In this document: positions 16,578 through 24,933 of the stretch, one piece after another
How positions within the stretch are numbered: position 1 is the first letter of the stretch
Layout of the letters: every line of letters begins with the position of its first letter
From: Haloprofundus halobius
Lineage (GTDB): Archaea; Halobacteriota; Halobacteria; Halobacteriales; Haloferacaceae
Reading direction: 5' to 3'
Length of the DNA stretch: 64,000 nucleotides
NCBI RefSeq assembly: GCF_020097835.1
Contig: NZ_CP083666.1
Location: 434,001 to 498,000 of the forward strand
Position numbers and translations under genes: made by a program
Notes under the pieces: model-generated
What the model was told of the DNA's origin: nothing
The model's input: only the letters and a program-made list of their open reading frames with translations
Databases searched by the model: none

Positions 16578-18254
16578 GTGGTTACTCTGGTCACTCCGCG
16601 GGCCTACTGGCGGTTCCTCGTCGTCTTCCGCCGATTCCTCCCGCTCATCGTCGCCTATACCCGAGACCGGAATCGGTTCCTCCTGTTCGGTCGCTCGCGA
16701 CAGGTCACCACCGAGATGCAGGTCGAGCGGGCGGGGGTGTTGCTCGACACGCTGTTGACGCTCGGACCGACGTTCATCAAACTCGGCCAACTGCTGTCGA
16801 CGCGCCCGGACATCCTCCCCCCGGCGTACATCGACGTGCTGTCGAGCCTCCAGGACGACGTGCCGCCCGCCCCGTGGGAGGAATCGCGCGTCGTCCTCGA
16901 AGACGAACTCGGCCCGGTCGACGAGGCGTTCGACGCGTTCGACCGCGACTCCATCAGCGGCGCGAGTCTCGGGCAGGTGTACCTCGCCGAGTACGAGGGC
17001 GAGCGTGTCGCCGTCAAGATACGCCGGCCGGGCATCGAAGACCTGGTCGAGGCCGACCTGCGGGTGATCAAGTGGTCGATTCCGCTTCTCTCGCGATTCG
17101 TCGGCGAGGGCCAGGCGTTCTCGCTCGACAGTCTCGCCGACGAGTTCGCGAAGACGATACGCGAGGAGATGGACTACAGCCGCGAGCGCGACATGCTCGT
17201 CCGGATTCGCTCGAACTTCGAGGGAAATTCCGACATCGTCATCCCGCGGCCGATAGACGACGTCTCCGGCCCGCGCGTGCTCACGATGGAGTACGAACCG
17301 GGCGTGAAGATAAGCGACGTCGAGACGCTCGACGAGATGGGTATCGACCGCCACGAGTTGGCGGTGACGCTCCAGGAGGTGTACCTCCAGATGATAATCG
17401 AAGACGGCGTCTTCCACGCCGACCCCCACCCGGGGAACCTCGCCGTCGACGACGGCGGCACGATCATCTTCTACGACTTCGGGATGAGTGGCACCGTCGA
17501 CCCCTACATCCAGGACAAGATCGTCGAGTTCTACGTCGCCGTCGCCAACCAGAACATCGACGCCATCCTCGACTCGCTCGTCGAGATGGGGACGCTCTCG
17601 CCGGAGGCCGACCGCGAGGTGATGGCGAACGTGATGGAACTGGCCATCGCCGACGTGCGCGGCGAGGACATCGAGCAGTACCGCGTCCAGCAGGTCGTCC
17701 AGCAGGTCGAAGACACGATCTACGAGTTCCCGCTTCGTCTGCCCCAAAACATGGCGCTCGTGCTCCGCGTCGCCACCGTCGTCGAGGGCGTCTGTGTGAC
17801 GCTCGACCCGGACTTCGACTTCATCGAGGTGGCGACGAACTACCTCTCGGAGTCGGGCTACCGCGAGGAGACGGCCAAGCAGTTCGTCGAAGACGCCGGA
17901 CGCCAACTCCAGCAGACGACGGAGGCGCTCGTCACCGTCCCGCCGAAACTCGACCGGACGCTCGACCAACTCGAACGCGAGAACCTGACGGTCAACGTCC
18001 GTATCGAGGACAAGAACGACGTGTTCGACCGCCTCTCGCGCCGCATCGCCTACAGCCTCCTGTTCTCCGTCGGATTGCTCTCGGCGTCGATTCTGTACTC
18101 CTTCGGCAACGACTGGCGCTTCGCCGCTGCCGCTATCGGCATCACCCTGCCGATTGGTTTCCTGCTGTACCGGTCGCTGCGCAAGCGCCGTAAGGGTATC
18201 CGCGCCCGCCCGCAGTTCACCCGGCAGAGCATGCGCGAACGCCGCGGCGACTGA
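16578..18254 (+). CDS. ABC1/UbiB/AarF atypical kinase family protein
   Basis: A 558-residue membrane-anchored atypical kinase. Signature elements: the KxGQ helix FIKLGQLLSTRPDILP (about 65-80), the Ala-rich nucleotide loop GASLGQVYLAEYEGERVAVKIRRPG, catalytic HADPHPGN and the metal-binding YDFGMSG. Two C-terminal transmembrane helices lie at about 485-530 before a basic tail. UbiB-family proteins support quinone or isoprenoid-lipid metabolism, with ATPase rather than protein kinase activity; in haloarchaea menaquinone is the likely link. The GTG start directly abuts the Hsp20 stop. Confidence 0.9.
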   Translation: MVTLVTPRAYWRFLVVFRRFLPLIVAYTRDRNRFLLFGRSRQVTTEMQVERAGVLLDTLLTLGPTFIKLGQLLSTRPDILPPAYIDVLSSLQDDVPPAPWEESRVVLEDELGPVDEAFDAFDRDSISGASLGQVYLAEYEGERVAVKIRRPGIEDLVEADLRVIKWSIPLLSRFVGEGQAFSLDSLADEFAKTIREEMDYSRERDMLVRIRSNFEGNSDIVIPRPIDDVSGPRVLTMEYEPGVKISDVETLDEMGIDRHELAVTLQEVYLQMIIEDGVFHADPHPGNLAVDDGGTIIFYDFGMSGTVDPYIQDKIVEFYVAVANQNIDAILDSLVEMGTLSPEADREVMANVMELAIADVRGEDIEQYRVQQVVQQVEDTIYEFPLRLPQNMALVLRVATVVEGVCVTLDPDFDFIEVATNYLSESGYREETAKQFVEDAGRQLQQTTEALVTVPPKLDRTLDQLERENLTVNVRIEDKNDVFDRLSRRIAYSLLFSVGLLSASILYSFGNDWRFAAAAIGITLPIGFLLYRSLRKRRKGIRARPQFTRQSMRERRGD

Positions 18255-18439
18255 GCCGAGCGGCGTCGTCGAGGCTCCGTCGATGTGTCGTTTACGCCGA
18301 CATCGAAGCGCCGTCGATCTCGCGTCGCTGCCACCCTCTCGACCTGCCGTGTTCACCTCCGAACCGTGTTCAGGCGTTATCGTCGCCAAACCGCCTCTCG
18401 CGGCGAGGAGACCCGCGCTCACGACTCGTTTCCAAACCG

Positions 18440-18445
18440 TTTATA
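18440..18445 (+). promoter_or_regulatory. TATA box of aIF5A-agmatinase operon
   Basis: TTTATA lies 28 bases (centre) before the ATG at 18470, a strong archaeal TATA box implying a leaderless aIF5A message that continues into the agmatinase gene. Confidence 0.6.
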
Positions 18446-18469
18446 CCGCCGCCTCGGTAATTCCGTGGT

Positions 18470-18844
18470 ATGGCGAAACAGCAGAAGCAGGTTCGCGAAC
18501 TGCAGGAAGGCAGCTACGTCATGATGGACAGCGCCCCCTGTAAAATCAATCACTACAGCACCGCCAAACCCGGCAAGCACGGCAGTGCGAAAGCCCGCGT
18601 CGAGGGTCGCGGCGTCTTCGACGGCAAGAAGCGCAGCCTCAGTCAGCCTGTCGACGCGAAGGTGTGGGTCCCGATCATCGACCGGAAACAGGGACAGGTC
18701 GTCTCTGTCACCGGCGACGACGCGCAGGTGATGGACCTCGACACCTACGAGACGTTCACGATGCGCATCCCCGACGGCGAGGATTTCTCCCCCGAGAGCG
18801 AAATCGAGTACTTGGAGTACGAAGGCAACCGAAAGGTCGTGTGA
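18470..18844 (+). CDS. translation initiation factor aIF5A
   Basis: The 124-residue archaeal homologue of eIF5A/EF-P, which relieves ribosome stalling. The modification loop reads KPGKHGSAK with the Lys to be hypusinated at position 36; the C-terminal OB domain follows ([21 protein letters not shown]). The enzyme that modifies it, deoxyhypusine synthase, is encoded at 24934. The stop overlaps the agmatinase ATG by one base (TGATG), tying the factor to agmatine metabolism. Confidence 0.97.
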   Translation: MAKQQKQVRELQEGSYVMMDSAPCKINHYSTAKPGKHGSAKARVEGRGVFDGKKRSLSQPVDAKVWVPIIDRKQGQVVSVTGDDAQVMDLDTYETFTMRIPDGEDFSPESEIEYLEYEGNRKVV

Positions 18845-19653
18845 TGTTCCCCGGGGCGACAGCCGAACGCAGTGACGCGAACTTCGTCATCGTCGGTGCG
18901 CCCCTGGACATCTCCACGAGTTTTCAGCCAGGGGCCCGTTTCGGTCCCGACCGGATTCGGAAGTACGCCGAAACGTTCGACGACTTCGACCGTCGAACCG
19001 ACCAGTTCTTTTCGGACCTCTCAGTTCACGACGCGGGCGACCTCCACGCCTGGAGCGACGCCGCCGAGTACGTCGAGTTTCTGAGCGGCGAACTCGGCGA
19101 CGCCGTCCGCGACGACGCTGTCCCCATCACCCTCGGTGGCGAACACACCGTCACGGCCGCGGGCGTCCGCGCCGTCGACCCCGACGTGTTCGTCTGTCTC
19201 GACGCCCACCTCGACCTCCGGAGCGACTACGCCGGCGACGAGTGGAGTCACGCCTGCGTCACGAGGCGCGTCCTCGACACCGCCGACGAGGCGATTGTCC
19301 TCGGCGCGCGTACCGGTTCCCCCGAGGAGTGGGAACGCGCCGACGAGGACGACGTGACCGTCGTCGCACCCGAAGACGTCGCCGACTGGGACCCCGAGTT
19401 CGACGCCGATTCGTCCGTCTACCTCAGCGTCGACATCGACGGCGCGGACCCCGGGTTCGCGCCCGGAACGGGAACGATGGAGCCGTTCGGCCTCACGCCG
19501 CGCGAGATGCGCGACGTCGTTCGGGCCGTCGCGCCCGCCGCCGATGGGTTCGACGTCGTCGAAGTGAACGACCGCGACGACGGCCAGGCCGCGTCGCTCG
19601 CCGGGAAACTCCTCAAGGAGTTCGTCTGCGAGCGCGCGGCGTCGAACGAGTAG
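18844..19653 (+). CDS. speB: agmatinase / ureohydrolase family protein
   Basis: A 269-residue arginase-fold binuclear manganese enzyme. Metal ligands are visible in GGEH (98-101), DAHLDLRSD (120-128) and SVDIDGADPGFAPGTG (Asp197, Asp199). The classic reaction is agmatine to putrescine plus urea. In Haloferax volcanii the homologue beside aIF5A has been linked to an agmatine-based hypusination route, in which the aminobutyl group arrives as agmatine and is trimmed on the protein; the one-base overlap with aIF5A here fits that. Which substrate is used in this organism is inference. Confidence 0.93.
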   Translation: MFPGATAERSDANFVIVGAPLDISTSFQPGARFGPDRIRKYAETFDDFDRRTDQFFSDLSVHDAGDLHAWSDAAEYVEFLSGELGDAVRDDAVPITLGGEHTVTAAGVRAVDPDVFVCLDAHLDLRSDYAGDEWSHACVTRRVLDTADEAIVLGARTGSPEEWERADEDDVTVVAPEDVADWDPEFDADSSVYLSVDIDGADPGFAPGTGTMEPFGLTPREMRDVVRAVAPAADGFDVVEVNDRDDGQAASLAGKLLKEFVCERAASNE

Positions 19654-19713
19654 CCGTCGCCGTCGCTCTCGTCTCGATTTCGGTAGAAACGCGAGCGACG
19701 CCGCCGTGTCGTC

Positions 19714-19953
19714 TCAGCGGCGAAGCACGCGTCGCATCTTGCGCGTGATACTGCGTTTGGTTCGACGCGGTAGCCGTCGCCAGACGCGAAGCGCACTACG
19801 GAACTTACCCATCAGTAAGTCACCTCGTGTTTCGCTCGCGTCGTACTGTTCGGCGGCCAGACGGATAACCGCGGTGGCTGCATTCGCAAGTCCGGCCTCG
19901 CCGTCGACGCCGCGCGGGATTTCTCGACGCCGCGCGAGGTCCCTGACGAGTGG
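19714..19953 (-). pseudogene. C-terminal remnant of an unidentified gene, or a small basic protein
   Basis: The minus strand is open for 79 codons after an in-frame TAG at 19954-19956 and reads as plausible protein: an acidic/helical part (DGEAGLANAATAVIRLAAEQ) followed by a very basic tail. There is no start codon until an ATG at 19812, which would give a 32-residue peptide, 15 of them Arg or Lys, with a good Shine-Dalgarno GAGGTGA seven bases upstream. Either this is the 3' end of a gene cut off by the formyltransferase promoter, or a genuine small basic protein. The continuity of protein-like sequence before the ATG makes a remnant more likely. Family not recognised. Confidence 0.45.
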
Positions 19954-19964
19954 CTATCGCCGGA

Positions 19965-19970
19965 TTATAA
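19965..19970 (+). promoter_or_regulatory. TATA box of the truncated formyltransferase gene
   Basis: TTATAA is centred 28 bases before the GTG at 19996 and implies a leaderless transcript; the promoter has stayed intact although the coding region is broken. Confidence 0.5.
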
Positions 19971-19995
19971 GCCTCGTCGCCCGCGATCTATCGCC

Positions 19996-20835
19996 GTGAT
20001 ATCCGTCGCGTTCTTCGGGAGCCATCCCCTCAGCGAAGCGTGTCTCACCCAGTTGCACGATCACCCCGACGTCTCCGTCGAACTCGTCGTCACCTACCCG
20101 TCGGATGCCGACACCTGGTGGGAGGGTTCGGTGTCAGATCTCGCGGAGTCGCTCGGCTACCCGACGCGTCCGCTCTCGGAGGAGCGTCAGGTACTGAAGT
20201 ACGACGTCGACTACCTCGTCAGCGTCTACTACCCGAACATCCTCGACGACGAACTACTGGACCACCCCGAGGAAGCCTCGCTCAACCTCCATCAGGCCGA
20301 ACTCCCCCGCTACCGCGGCAGCAACGTGTTCAGCCACGCCATCATGAACGCCCGCGAAGACGACCACTGGAAGCACGGCACGACGCTGCACGTCATGGCC
20401 GAGAAGGTCGACGCCGGCGACGTCGTCGCTCGTGCGTTCGTCCCCATCGAGGAGACCGACCGCGCCCGCGACGTGTACGAGAGGGCGAACGAGGCGTCCG
20501 AGGAACTGTTCGCCGACGCACTCTCGGCTATCGTCTCCGGCGAGGTCCCACGCCGTCTCGGCGTCGGGCGTCAGCGGTTTCTCGACCGTGATATCGACGC
20601 CGGCCGACAGCAGGTCGGTGCCGACGTCGTGATGCGTCGGCGACGGCGTCGCCACCGTCGCTGCGTCGACGCGCCCCGGGAGAGCGTCGACGTCGGTCAC
20701 GCGACGCCGCCTCGAAACTCACGGACTACCGACGCGGACGGTTCGAGATTATTTCTCCCCGGCCACGAGGTAACGATTCGAGTAACGACGGCCTACTCGG
20801 GAACGTGCTGCCCTCTTGGACGGTCTTCTCCGTAG
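19996..20835 (+). CDS. truncated formyltransferase with foreign C-terminal tail
   Basis: Residues 1 to about 186 are a formyltransferase catalytic domain (methionyl-tRNA/sugar formyltransferase type): FFGSHPLSEACL, then DYLVSVYYPNILDDELL, the LNLHQAELPRYRGSNVFSHAI region carrying the conserved Asn-His region and HGTTLHVMAEKVDAGDVVA. The family then expects more sequence after VSGEVPRR, but from about 20550 the frame reads through an Arg-rich sequence that is the reverse complement of a Gfo/Idh/MocA fragment. The last 90 residues are therefore not native. With a flippase nearby, the ancestor was probably a sugar N-formyltransferase in a surface glycan cluster. Activity of the truncated form is doubtful. 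Confidence 0.75.
   Translation: MISVAFFGSHPLSEACLTQLHDHPDVSVELVVTYPSDADTWWEGSVSDLAESLGYPTRPLSEERQVLKYDVDYLVSVYYPNILDDELLDHPEEASLNLHQAELPRYRGSNVFSHAIMNAREDDHWKHGTTLHVMAEKVDAGDVVARAFVPIEETDRARDVYERANEASEELFADALSAIVSGEVPRRLGVGRQRFLDRDIDAGRQQVGADVVMRRRRRRHRRCVDAPRESVDVGHATPPRNSRTTDADGSRLFLPGHEVTIRVTTAYSGTCCPLGRSSP
20550..20725 (-). pseudogene. Gfo/Idh/MocA oxidoreductase fragment
   Basis: The minus strand encodes a stretch that matches the middle of the NAD-binding domain of Gfo/Idh/MocA dehydrogenases: TDVDALPGRVDAATVATPS, then THHDVGTDLLSAG and ITVEKPLTPDAETAWDLAGD, including the hallmark EKPL. A short piece SFEAAS just before it is in another frame, so a frameshift has also occurred. Neither the N-terminal Rossmann glycine motif nor the catalytic domain is present. 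Such enzymes make 3-keto or amino sugars in surface glycan clusters. Confidence 0.7.
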
Positions 20836-20949
20836 AGACGTGCTGTTCGCTCTCCGCCACCCGGTACGGGGTTCGTAACGAAGGTCGTTCCGCGGGTTTC
20901 GAACGTATGTCTCTGCGCGCTTCTGGCCCCTCTCGGCCGGGTCGTCTCG

Positions 20950-22377
20950 GTGGTGGCAGTGGTCTCCATTGAGCGCGACGGTGCCGCTCTCTTTGTCGCA
21001 CGAATCACCGTCCGTCTCGTCGGGTTCTTGAGTGTCATCTACTTCGCTCGGGCGCTCGGTGCGGCGGCGCTCGGGATCTACTTCACCTTCCGGTCGGTCG
21101 TCTCGGTTCTCACCTTGCTGTCGTATCTCGGACTCCCGGATGCGACGGTCAAGCGGATCAGTCAGGCAGAGACCGACGACCAACGCGCCCCGTATCTCAC
21201 GGCCGCGCTGCTCGTCGCCGCCGGAACGTTCTCCGTCGTCACCGCGGTCGTCGTCCTCTTCGGCGACCGGTTGGTGAACTACATCGAACTCGGAATGGCC
21301 GTGCCGCTCGTGCTCCTCCTCGTCGGACTCGGCACCTGTCGCGGGATTCTGTTCGGCGCGCTCCGCGGCGAGGACCAGATTTCGGTCACCGCCGGACTCG
21401 AGACGCTCGGGACACTCTCGCGGGTCGCGCTATCGGTGCTGTTTCTCCAGATGGGGTACGGACTCATGGGTCTCATCTACGGCTCCGCCATCTCGATGGT
21501 GGTGACCGCCGCGCTCTCGTTTTACTTCGTCGACGCCGGGTTCGCGATTCCGACACCGAGGGCGGTCCGTCGACTCATCGACTTCGCCCGCTACACTATC
21601 GGGATGAACATCAGTCACCTCACCTACACGTGGGCGGATACGATGGTTCTCGCCTTCTTCGTCTCGAAAGCGTCGGTCGGTATCTACGAGACCTCGTGGC
21701 GGCTGACGGGGATCTCGCTCATCGGCGCGCAGGCTATCGGTCTGACCCTCGTCCCCGCGGTGACGCGGTGGCACGAGGACGGGAACCTCGCCGGTATCGA
21801 ACGCACGTTCGCGACGGCTATCGGGTACGCCATCGCGCTCGTGCTCCCGGCGGTCATCGGCGTCGCGGTCCTCGGTGAGGAACTGCTGTCGGTGTTGTAC
21901 GGCTTCGAGACCGGCGTGACCGTCCTCTTCGTGCTCATGGTCGGCCAGTTGGCGCAGGCGGTAAAGTACATCACCGAGAACGTTCTGCTCGGTATCGACC
22001 GCCCGAAGGAGGTGTTCCGGACGAACGTTCTTTCGGTGTTGGCGAACGTTGGACTCAACTTCCTGCTCGTCCCCTCGATGGGGATGTACGGGGCTGCGGT
22101 CGCGACGCTGGCGACGGCCTCCGTCGCCGTCGGCGCGCAACTGTGGTATCTGCGACAGGACCTGTCGCTGAGCGTCGAGTGGCGGTGGGTCGCGTGGCAG
22201 GTGTTCGTCGCGCTGGCGATGGGCGGAGCCATCACCCTGCTCGAACAGCGCGAGTTCGTCCCGCAGAACACCGTCGTCGGCGTGGTCGCGCTGGTCGGCG
22301 TCGGCGTCGTCATCTACGGTTGCGGGATGCTGGCCCAGCGCGACGTGCGAGAGCGACTCCGGGCGGTGCTCTCGTAA
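20950..22377 (+). CDS. polysaccharide flippase (Wzx-like, MATE/MOP superfamily)
   Basis: A 475-residue integral membrane protein with 12-14 hydrophobic segments, of the oligosaccharide flippase type: FLSVIYFARALGAAALGIYF near the start, RGILFGALRGEDQIS, NISHLTYTWADTMVLAFFVSKASVGIYETSWRL mid-protein and TNVLSVLANVGLNFLLVPSMGMYGAAVATLATA late. It would flip lipid-linked sugar precursors to the outside. The start is unclear: GTG 20950 is followed at once by family-like sequence, while an ATG at 20907 opens a different frame that ends at a TGA. Upstream lies recombined debris, so the native 5' end may be lost. Confidence 0.85.
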   Translation: MVAVVSIERDGAALFVARITVRLVGFLSVIYFARALGAAALGIYFTFRSVVSVLTLLSYLGLPDATVKRISQAETDDQRAPYLTAALLVAAGTFSVVTAVVVLFGDRLVNYIELGMAVPLVLLLVGLGTCRGILFGALRGEDQISVTAGLETLGTLSRVALSVLFLQMGYGLMGLIYGSAISMVVTAALSFYFVDAGFAIPTPRAVRRLIDFARYTIGMNISHLTYTWADTMVLAFFVSKASVGIYETSWRLTGISLIGAQAIGLTLVPAVTRWHEDGNLAGIERTFATAIGYAIALVLPAVIGVAVLGEELLSVLYGFETGVTVLFVLMVGQLAQAVKYITENVLLGIDRPKEVFRTNVLSVLANVGLNFLLVPSMGMYGAAVATLATASVAVGAQLWYLRQDLSLSVEWRWVAWQVFVALAMGGAITLLEQREFVPQNTVVGVVALVGVGVVIYGCGMLAQRDVRERLRAVLS

Positions 22378-22414
22378 CGAGGGTTACAAGCCGTCGGCCG
22401 GTCACGGTTCGGCT

Positions 22415-23188
22415 ATGGCTATGCGCCTGTCGACGCTGACGGACCGATTGGACGAGACGCTGCGAACCGACGCCTACGCGGACATCGACGCGAGCGCGAA
22501 CGGCCTCCAAGTCGGCCCCGAGGAGGCCGAGATAACTCGGGCCGCCGTCGCCGTCGACGCCGCCGTCGCAACTGTCGACGCCGCGGCGGACGCGGACGCC
22601 GACCTCCTCGTCACCCACCACGGCCTCTCGTGGGGCGGAATCGAGCGCGTGACCGGCACGCAGTACCGACGAATCGCACCGCTCGTCGAGAACGACGTGG
22701 CGCTGTACGTCTCACACCTGCCGCTCGACGGCCACCAGGAACTCGGCAACGCCGCCGGCGTCGCCGACCTGCTCGGTCTCGTCGACCGCGAACCGTTCGG
22801 GACGCTCGGCTCGGAACACGTCGGGCAGCGGGGCCGCGCGAGCGAGTCGCTCGACGCGACGGAGCTGGCGACGACGCTCGACGCCGAACTCGACACGGGC
22901 GGCCGCGGCGTCCAGGTGCTCGAGTTCGGCCCCGACGAGATCGAAGACGTCGCCATCGTCACCGGGAGCGGGGTCGACTGGCTGGACGAGGCCATCGACG
23001 CCGGCGTCGACGCGCTGGTGACGGGTGAGGGTAAGCAGAAGGCGTACCACGAGGCGCGCGAGGCCGGGATACACGTCTTTCTGGCCGGTCACTACGCGAC
23101 CGAGACGTTCGGCGTCCGTGCGCTCGCGTCGCGACTCGACGACTGGGGCGTCGAGACGACGTTCGTCGACCACCCGACGGGGCTGTGA
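22415..23188 (+). CDS. Nif3-like dinuclear metal center protein
   Basis: A 257-residue member of the Nif3/YbgI (GTP cyclohydrolase I type 2-like) family, toroid-forming proteins with a two-metal site. Conserved parts: SANGLQVG near the start, LLVTHHGLSWGG with the HH metal ligands, LYVSHLPLDGHQELGNA, TGEGKQKAYHEARE and the C-terminal FLAGHYATETFGVRAL with the final His/Glu ligands. Function is unsettled in all domains. TATA-like GGTTAC is 29 bases before ATG 22415; an ATG two codons later is also possible. Confidence 0.92.
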   Translation: MAMRLSTLTDRLDETLRTDAYADIDASANGLQVGPEEAEITRAAVAVDAAVATVDAAADADADLLVTHHGLSWGGIERVTGTQYRRIAPLVENDVALYVSHLPLDGHQELGNAAGVADLLGLVDREPFGTLGSEHVGQRGRASESLDATELATTLDAELDTGGRGVQVLEFGPDEIEDVAIVTGSGVDWLDEAIDAGVDALVTGEGKQKAYHEAREAGIHVFLAGHYATETFGVRALASRLDDWGVETTFVDHPTGL

Positions 23189-23532
23189 GCGCGATGCGAC
23201 GGGACGGAGTGTGACGGAGACGCGACGACACCGTCGCTCGAAGCGGATGGCGAACAGACGACGGCGTCCGCACGCGGCCGGGTCGTCGTACACCCGTACT
23301 GCCCTGACCGCGCCGATGGCTCAGGTCACGCGCCGGAGTGGTCCCAGTCCGACAGATAAACGTTCGGCTCCCCGCCGCGGTCGGTATCGTTCGCCCCGCT
23401 CGACGGTCGTTCTCTCGTCGGTCACCAGTCGTTCGTCCGTCATCACTCGCCGTTCGTCCGTCACCGCACGTCGTTCGGAAGTTTCTGCGTCGACTCGAAC
23501 GGGTGAGGACGCCCACTCGGTACGTCGCGTAC
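23189..23532. other. gene-poor spacer with short imperfect repeats
   Basis: I see no credible gene. Between about 23412 and 23465 the motif CGTTCGTCCGTCAYC and relatives occur three times at 18-21 base spacing, giving a short imperfect direct repeat close to the end of the DICT gene. It could be slippage debris or part of the shared 3' region of the two convergent genes. Confidence 0.4.
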
Positions 23533-24243
23533 TCAGCCGTACGTCGACGTGAGATACGACAGCATCTCGTCGACGCGTTCCTCGTCGTAGGTCCAGAAGC
23601 CGCGGAACTGGCCGTCCTCGACCTCCTCGGCGACGATCGCGCACGCGGCACTCGTGTAGGTGCTTCCGTCGAAGACGACGAACCACGTCCGCCCGATCTC
23701 CTCGCTCGACTCGACGTGGTGGGTGACGCCGTCGACCGGCCACTCCTCCTGATCGTCGGCGAGATAGACGTGGAGGTCGAGGTCGGTCTCGCCGACTAAT
23801 CGCGAGTAGACCGGCCGCTGTTTCCGAAGCGCGTCGGACGACTGGAACCCGCATCTGAGCGTTCCGTGACCGACGCGCCACGCGCGTTCCTCGATTTCGC
23901 GCGACGCCGCGACCATCTGCCGCTTATCGAACGACGTGAAAAGCGTGTTGTCGAGAACCTCGAACAGCGCGCGGTAGCTCGTCTCGATATCGTCGGACCA
24001 CGGACGCCGAATCGGCGGCGTCACGAGGTGCCGGAACTCCTCGAGACTCAACGCCCCCGCGAACCCGTCGTCGTCGCGGATGACGACGAAGCCGGGGAGT
24101 CCGTCGTCTGAAAGCGAGCGCCGCTCGACGGAGACGTTCCGCGTCTCGAACTGTTCTATCGGGACCTCGGCGTCGTCGACCGCGTACACGACGAGCTGTT
24201 TTCGCTCCGCCGCCACCGCAGAGATGAACTGTCCGAGTGTCAT
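23533..24243 (-). CDS. DICT sensory domain protein
   Basis: A 236-residue soluble protein matching the DICT (diguanylate cyclase and two-component system) sensory domain as found alone in haloarchaea. Notable segments: LVVYAVDDAEVPIEQFETRNVSVERR near the N-terminus, GFVVIRDDDGFAGALSLEEFRHLVTPPIRRPW in the middle, LVGETDLDLHVYLADD and TWFVVFDG towards the end. The domain likely binds a ligand or signals in stress or light response; nothing more specific is known. It sits 94 bases downstream of a winged-helix gene on the same strand, so the pair may act together. Confidence 0.85.
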   Translation of the reverse strand: MTLGQFISAVAAERKQLVVYAVDDAEVPIEQFETRNVSVERRSLSDDGLPGFVVIRDDDGFAGALSLEEFRHLVTPPIRRPWSDDIETSYRALFEVLDNTLFTSFDKRQMVAASREIEERAWRVGHGTLRCGFQSSDALRKQRPVYSRLVGETDLDLHVYLADDQEEWPVDGVTHHVESSEEIGRTWFVVFDGSTYTSAACAIVAEEVEDGQFRGFWTYDEERVDEMLSYLTSTYG

Positions 24244-24337
24244 CGGTGCCTCCGTTTCGGGTAGACCGTTGGGCTGTCGGGGTCATCCGGCCCGTCGAGC
24301 CCGTCGGAGTCACCCCATCGCGGTCGGTTCGCCGCGG

Positions 24338-24874
24338 TTACGTCGCCCCGTCCTTCCCGTCGCCTGTGGCGTCCTCCGCACCGTTTTCCGCGGTATCGCC
24401 GTCTTTCGTCGTCGGACCAAGCCGCCCTCGTTGGCCGACGCTCGCTTTCTCGTGCCGCCGGGCGTACGTTGCGAGGTCGTACAGCGACGCCGGGAGCGCG
24501 GCGAGCGACAACTCGCCGGCGTCCTCGTCGTACTCGACGTACCCCGCCTCCTCGAGTTTCGGGACGTGTGCGTGACGCAACCTCAAGAGGACGGCGTCCC
24601 GCTCCTCGCGTGTAACCCCTCGCCAACTGTCTACGTTGGTCCACCCGGCGACGATGTCGGCCAGCTCTTCCAGCGTCAACCGCCGGAACTGCAGGAGTGC
24701 GTACAGGGCGAACCGTCGGTGCTCGTCCGCGAGGACAGTGAACATCTCGTCGTCGACAGCCGTCGCTTCCGAGACGAGTGCGACGTCCGCGTTTTCGTGA
24801 TTGTTCTCGACTCTACCCACGCGCGACGGTAGTCCGAGTACGTGTAAGTCCTTTTCGTGTAGAGTATCGAACAT
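24338..24874 (-). CDS. winged-helix regulator (DUF7344-type)
   Basis: A protein of about 178 residues. The central part (from about residue 40, MFTVLADEHRRFALYALLQF, LTLEELADIVAGW, LRLRHAHVPKLEEAGYVEYDEDAGELSL) is the haloarchaeal winged-helix DNA-binding domain known as DUF7344. The start is uncertain: ATG 24874 gives a 40-residue leader with no homology, and a shorter form beginning close to VSEATAVDDEMF is possible. The tail is Asp/Glu/Gly-rich. Upstream of the DICT gene and divergent from deoxyhypusine synthase, so it may control either. Confidence 0.75.
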   Translation of the reverse strand: MFDTLHEKDLHVLGLPSRVGRVENNHENADVALVSEATAVDDEMFTVLADEHRRFALYALLQFRRLTLEELADIVAGWTNVDSWRGVTREERDAVLLRLRHAHVPKLEEAGYVEYDEDAGELSLAALPASLYDLATYARRHEKASVGQRGRLGPTTKDGDTAENGAEDATGDGKDGAT

Positions 24875-24933
24875 TCTGTCCCGTTGAATGACGGACCGCG
24901 TGGTTGAAACCGCCCCCCGTCGCATCGGGAGAC

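Noticed and set aside
23412-23465. Short repeats resembling a CRISPR-like spacing
   Set aside because: Only three imperfect 14-15 base units at 18-21 base spacing with no unique spacers; not an array.
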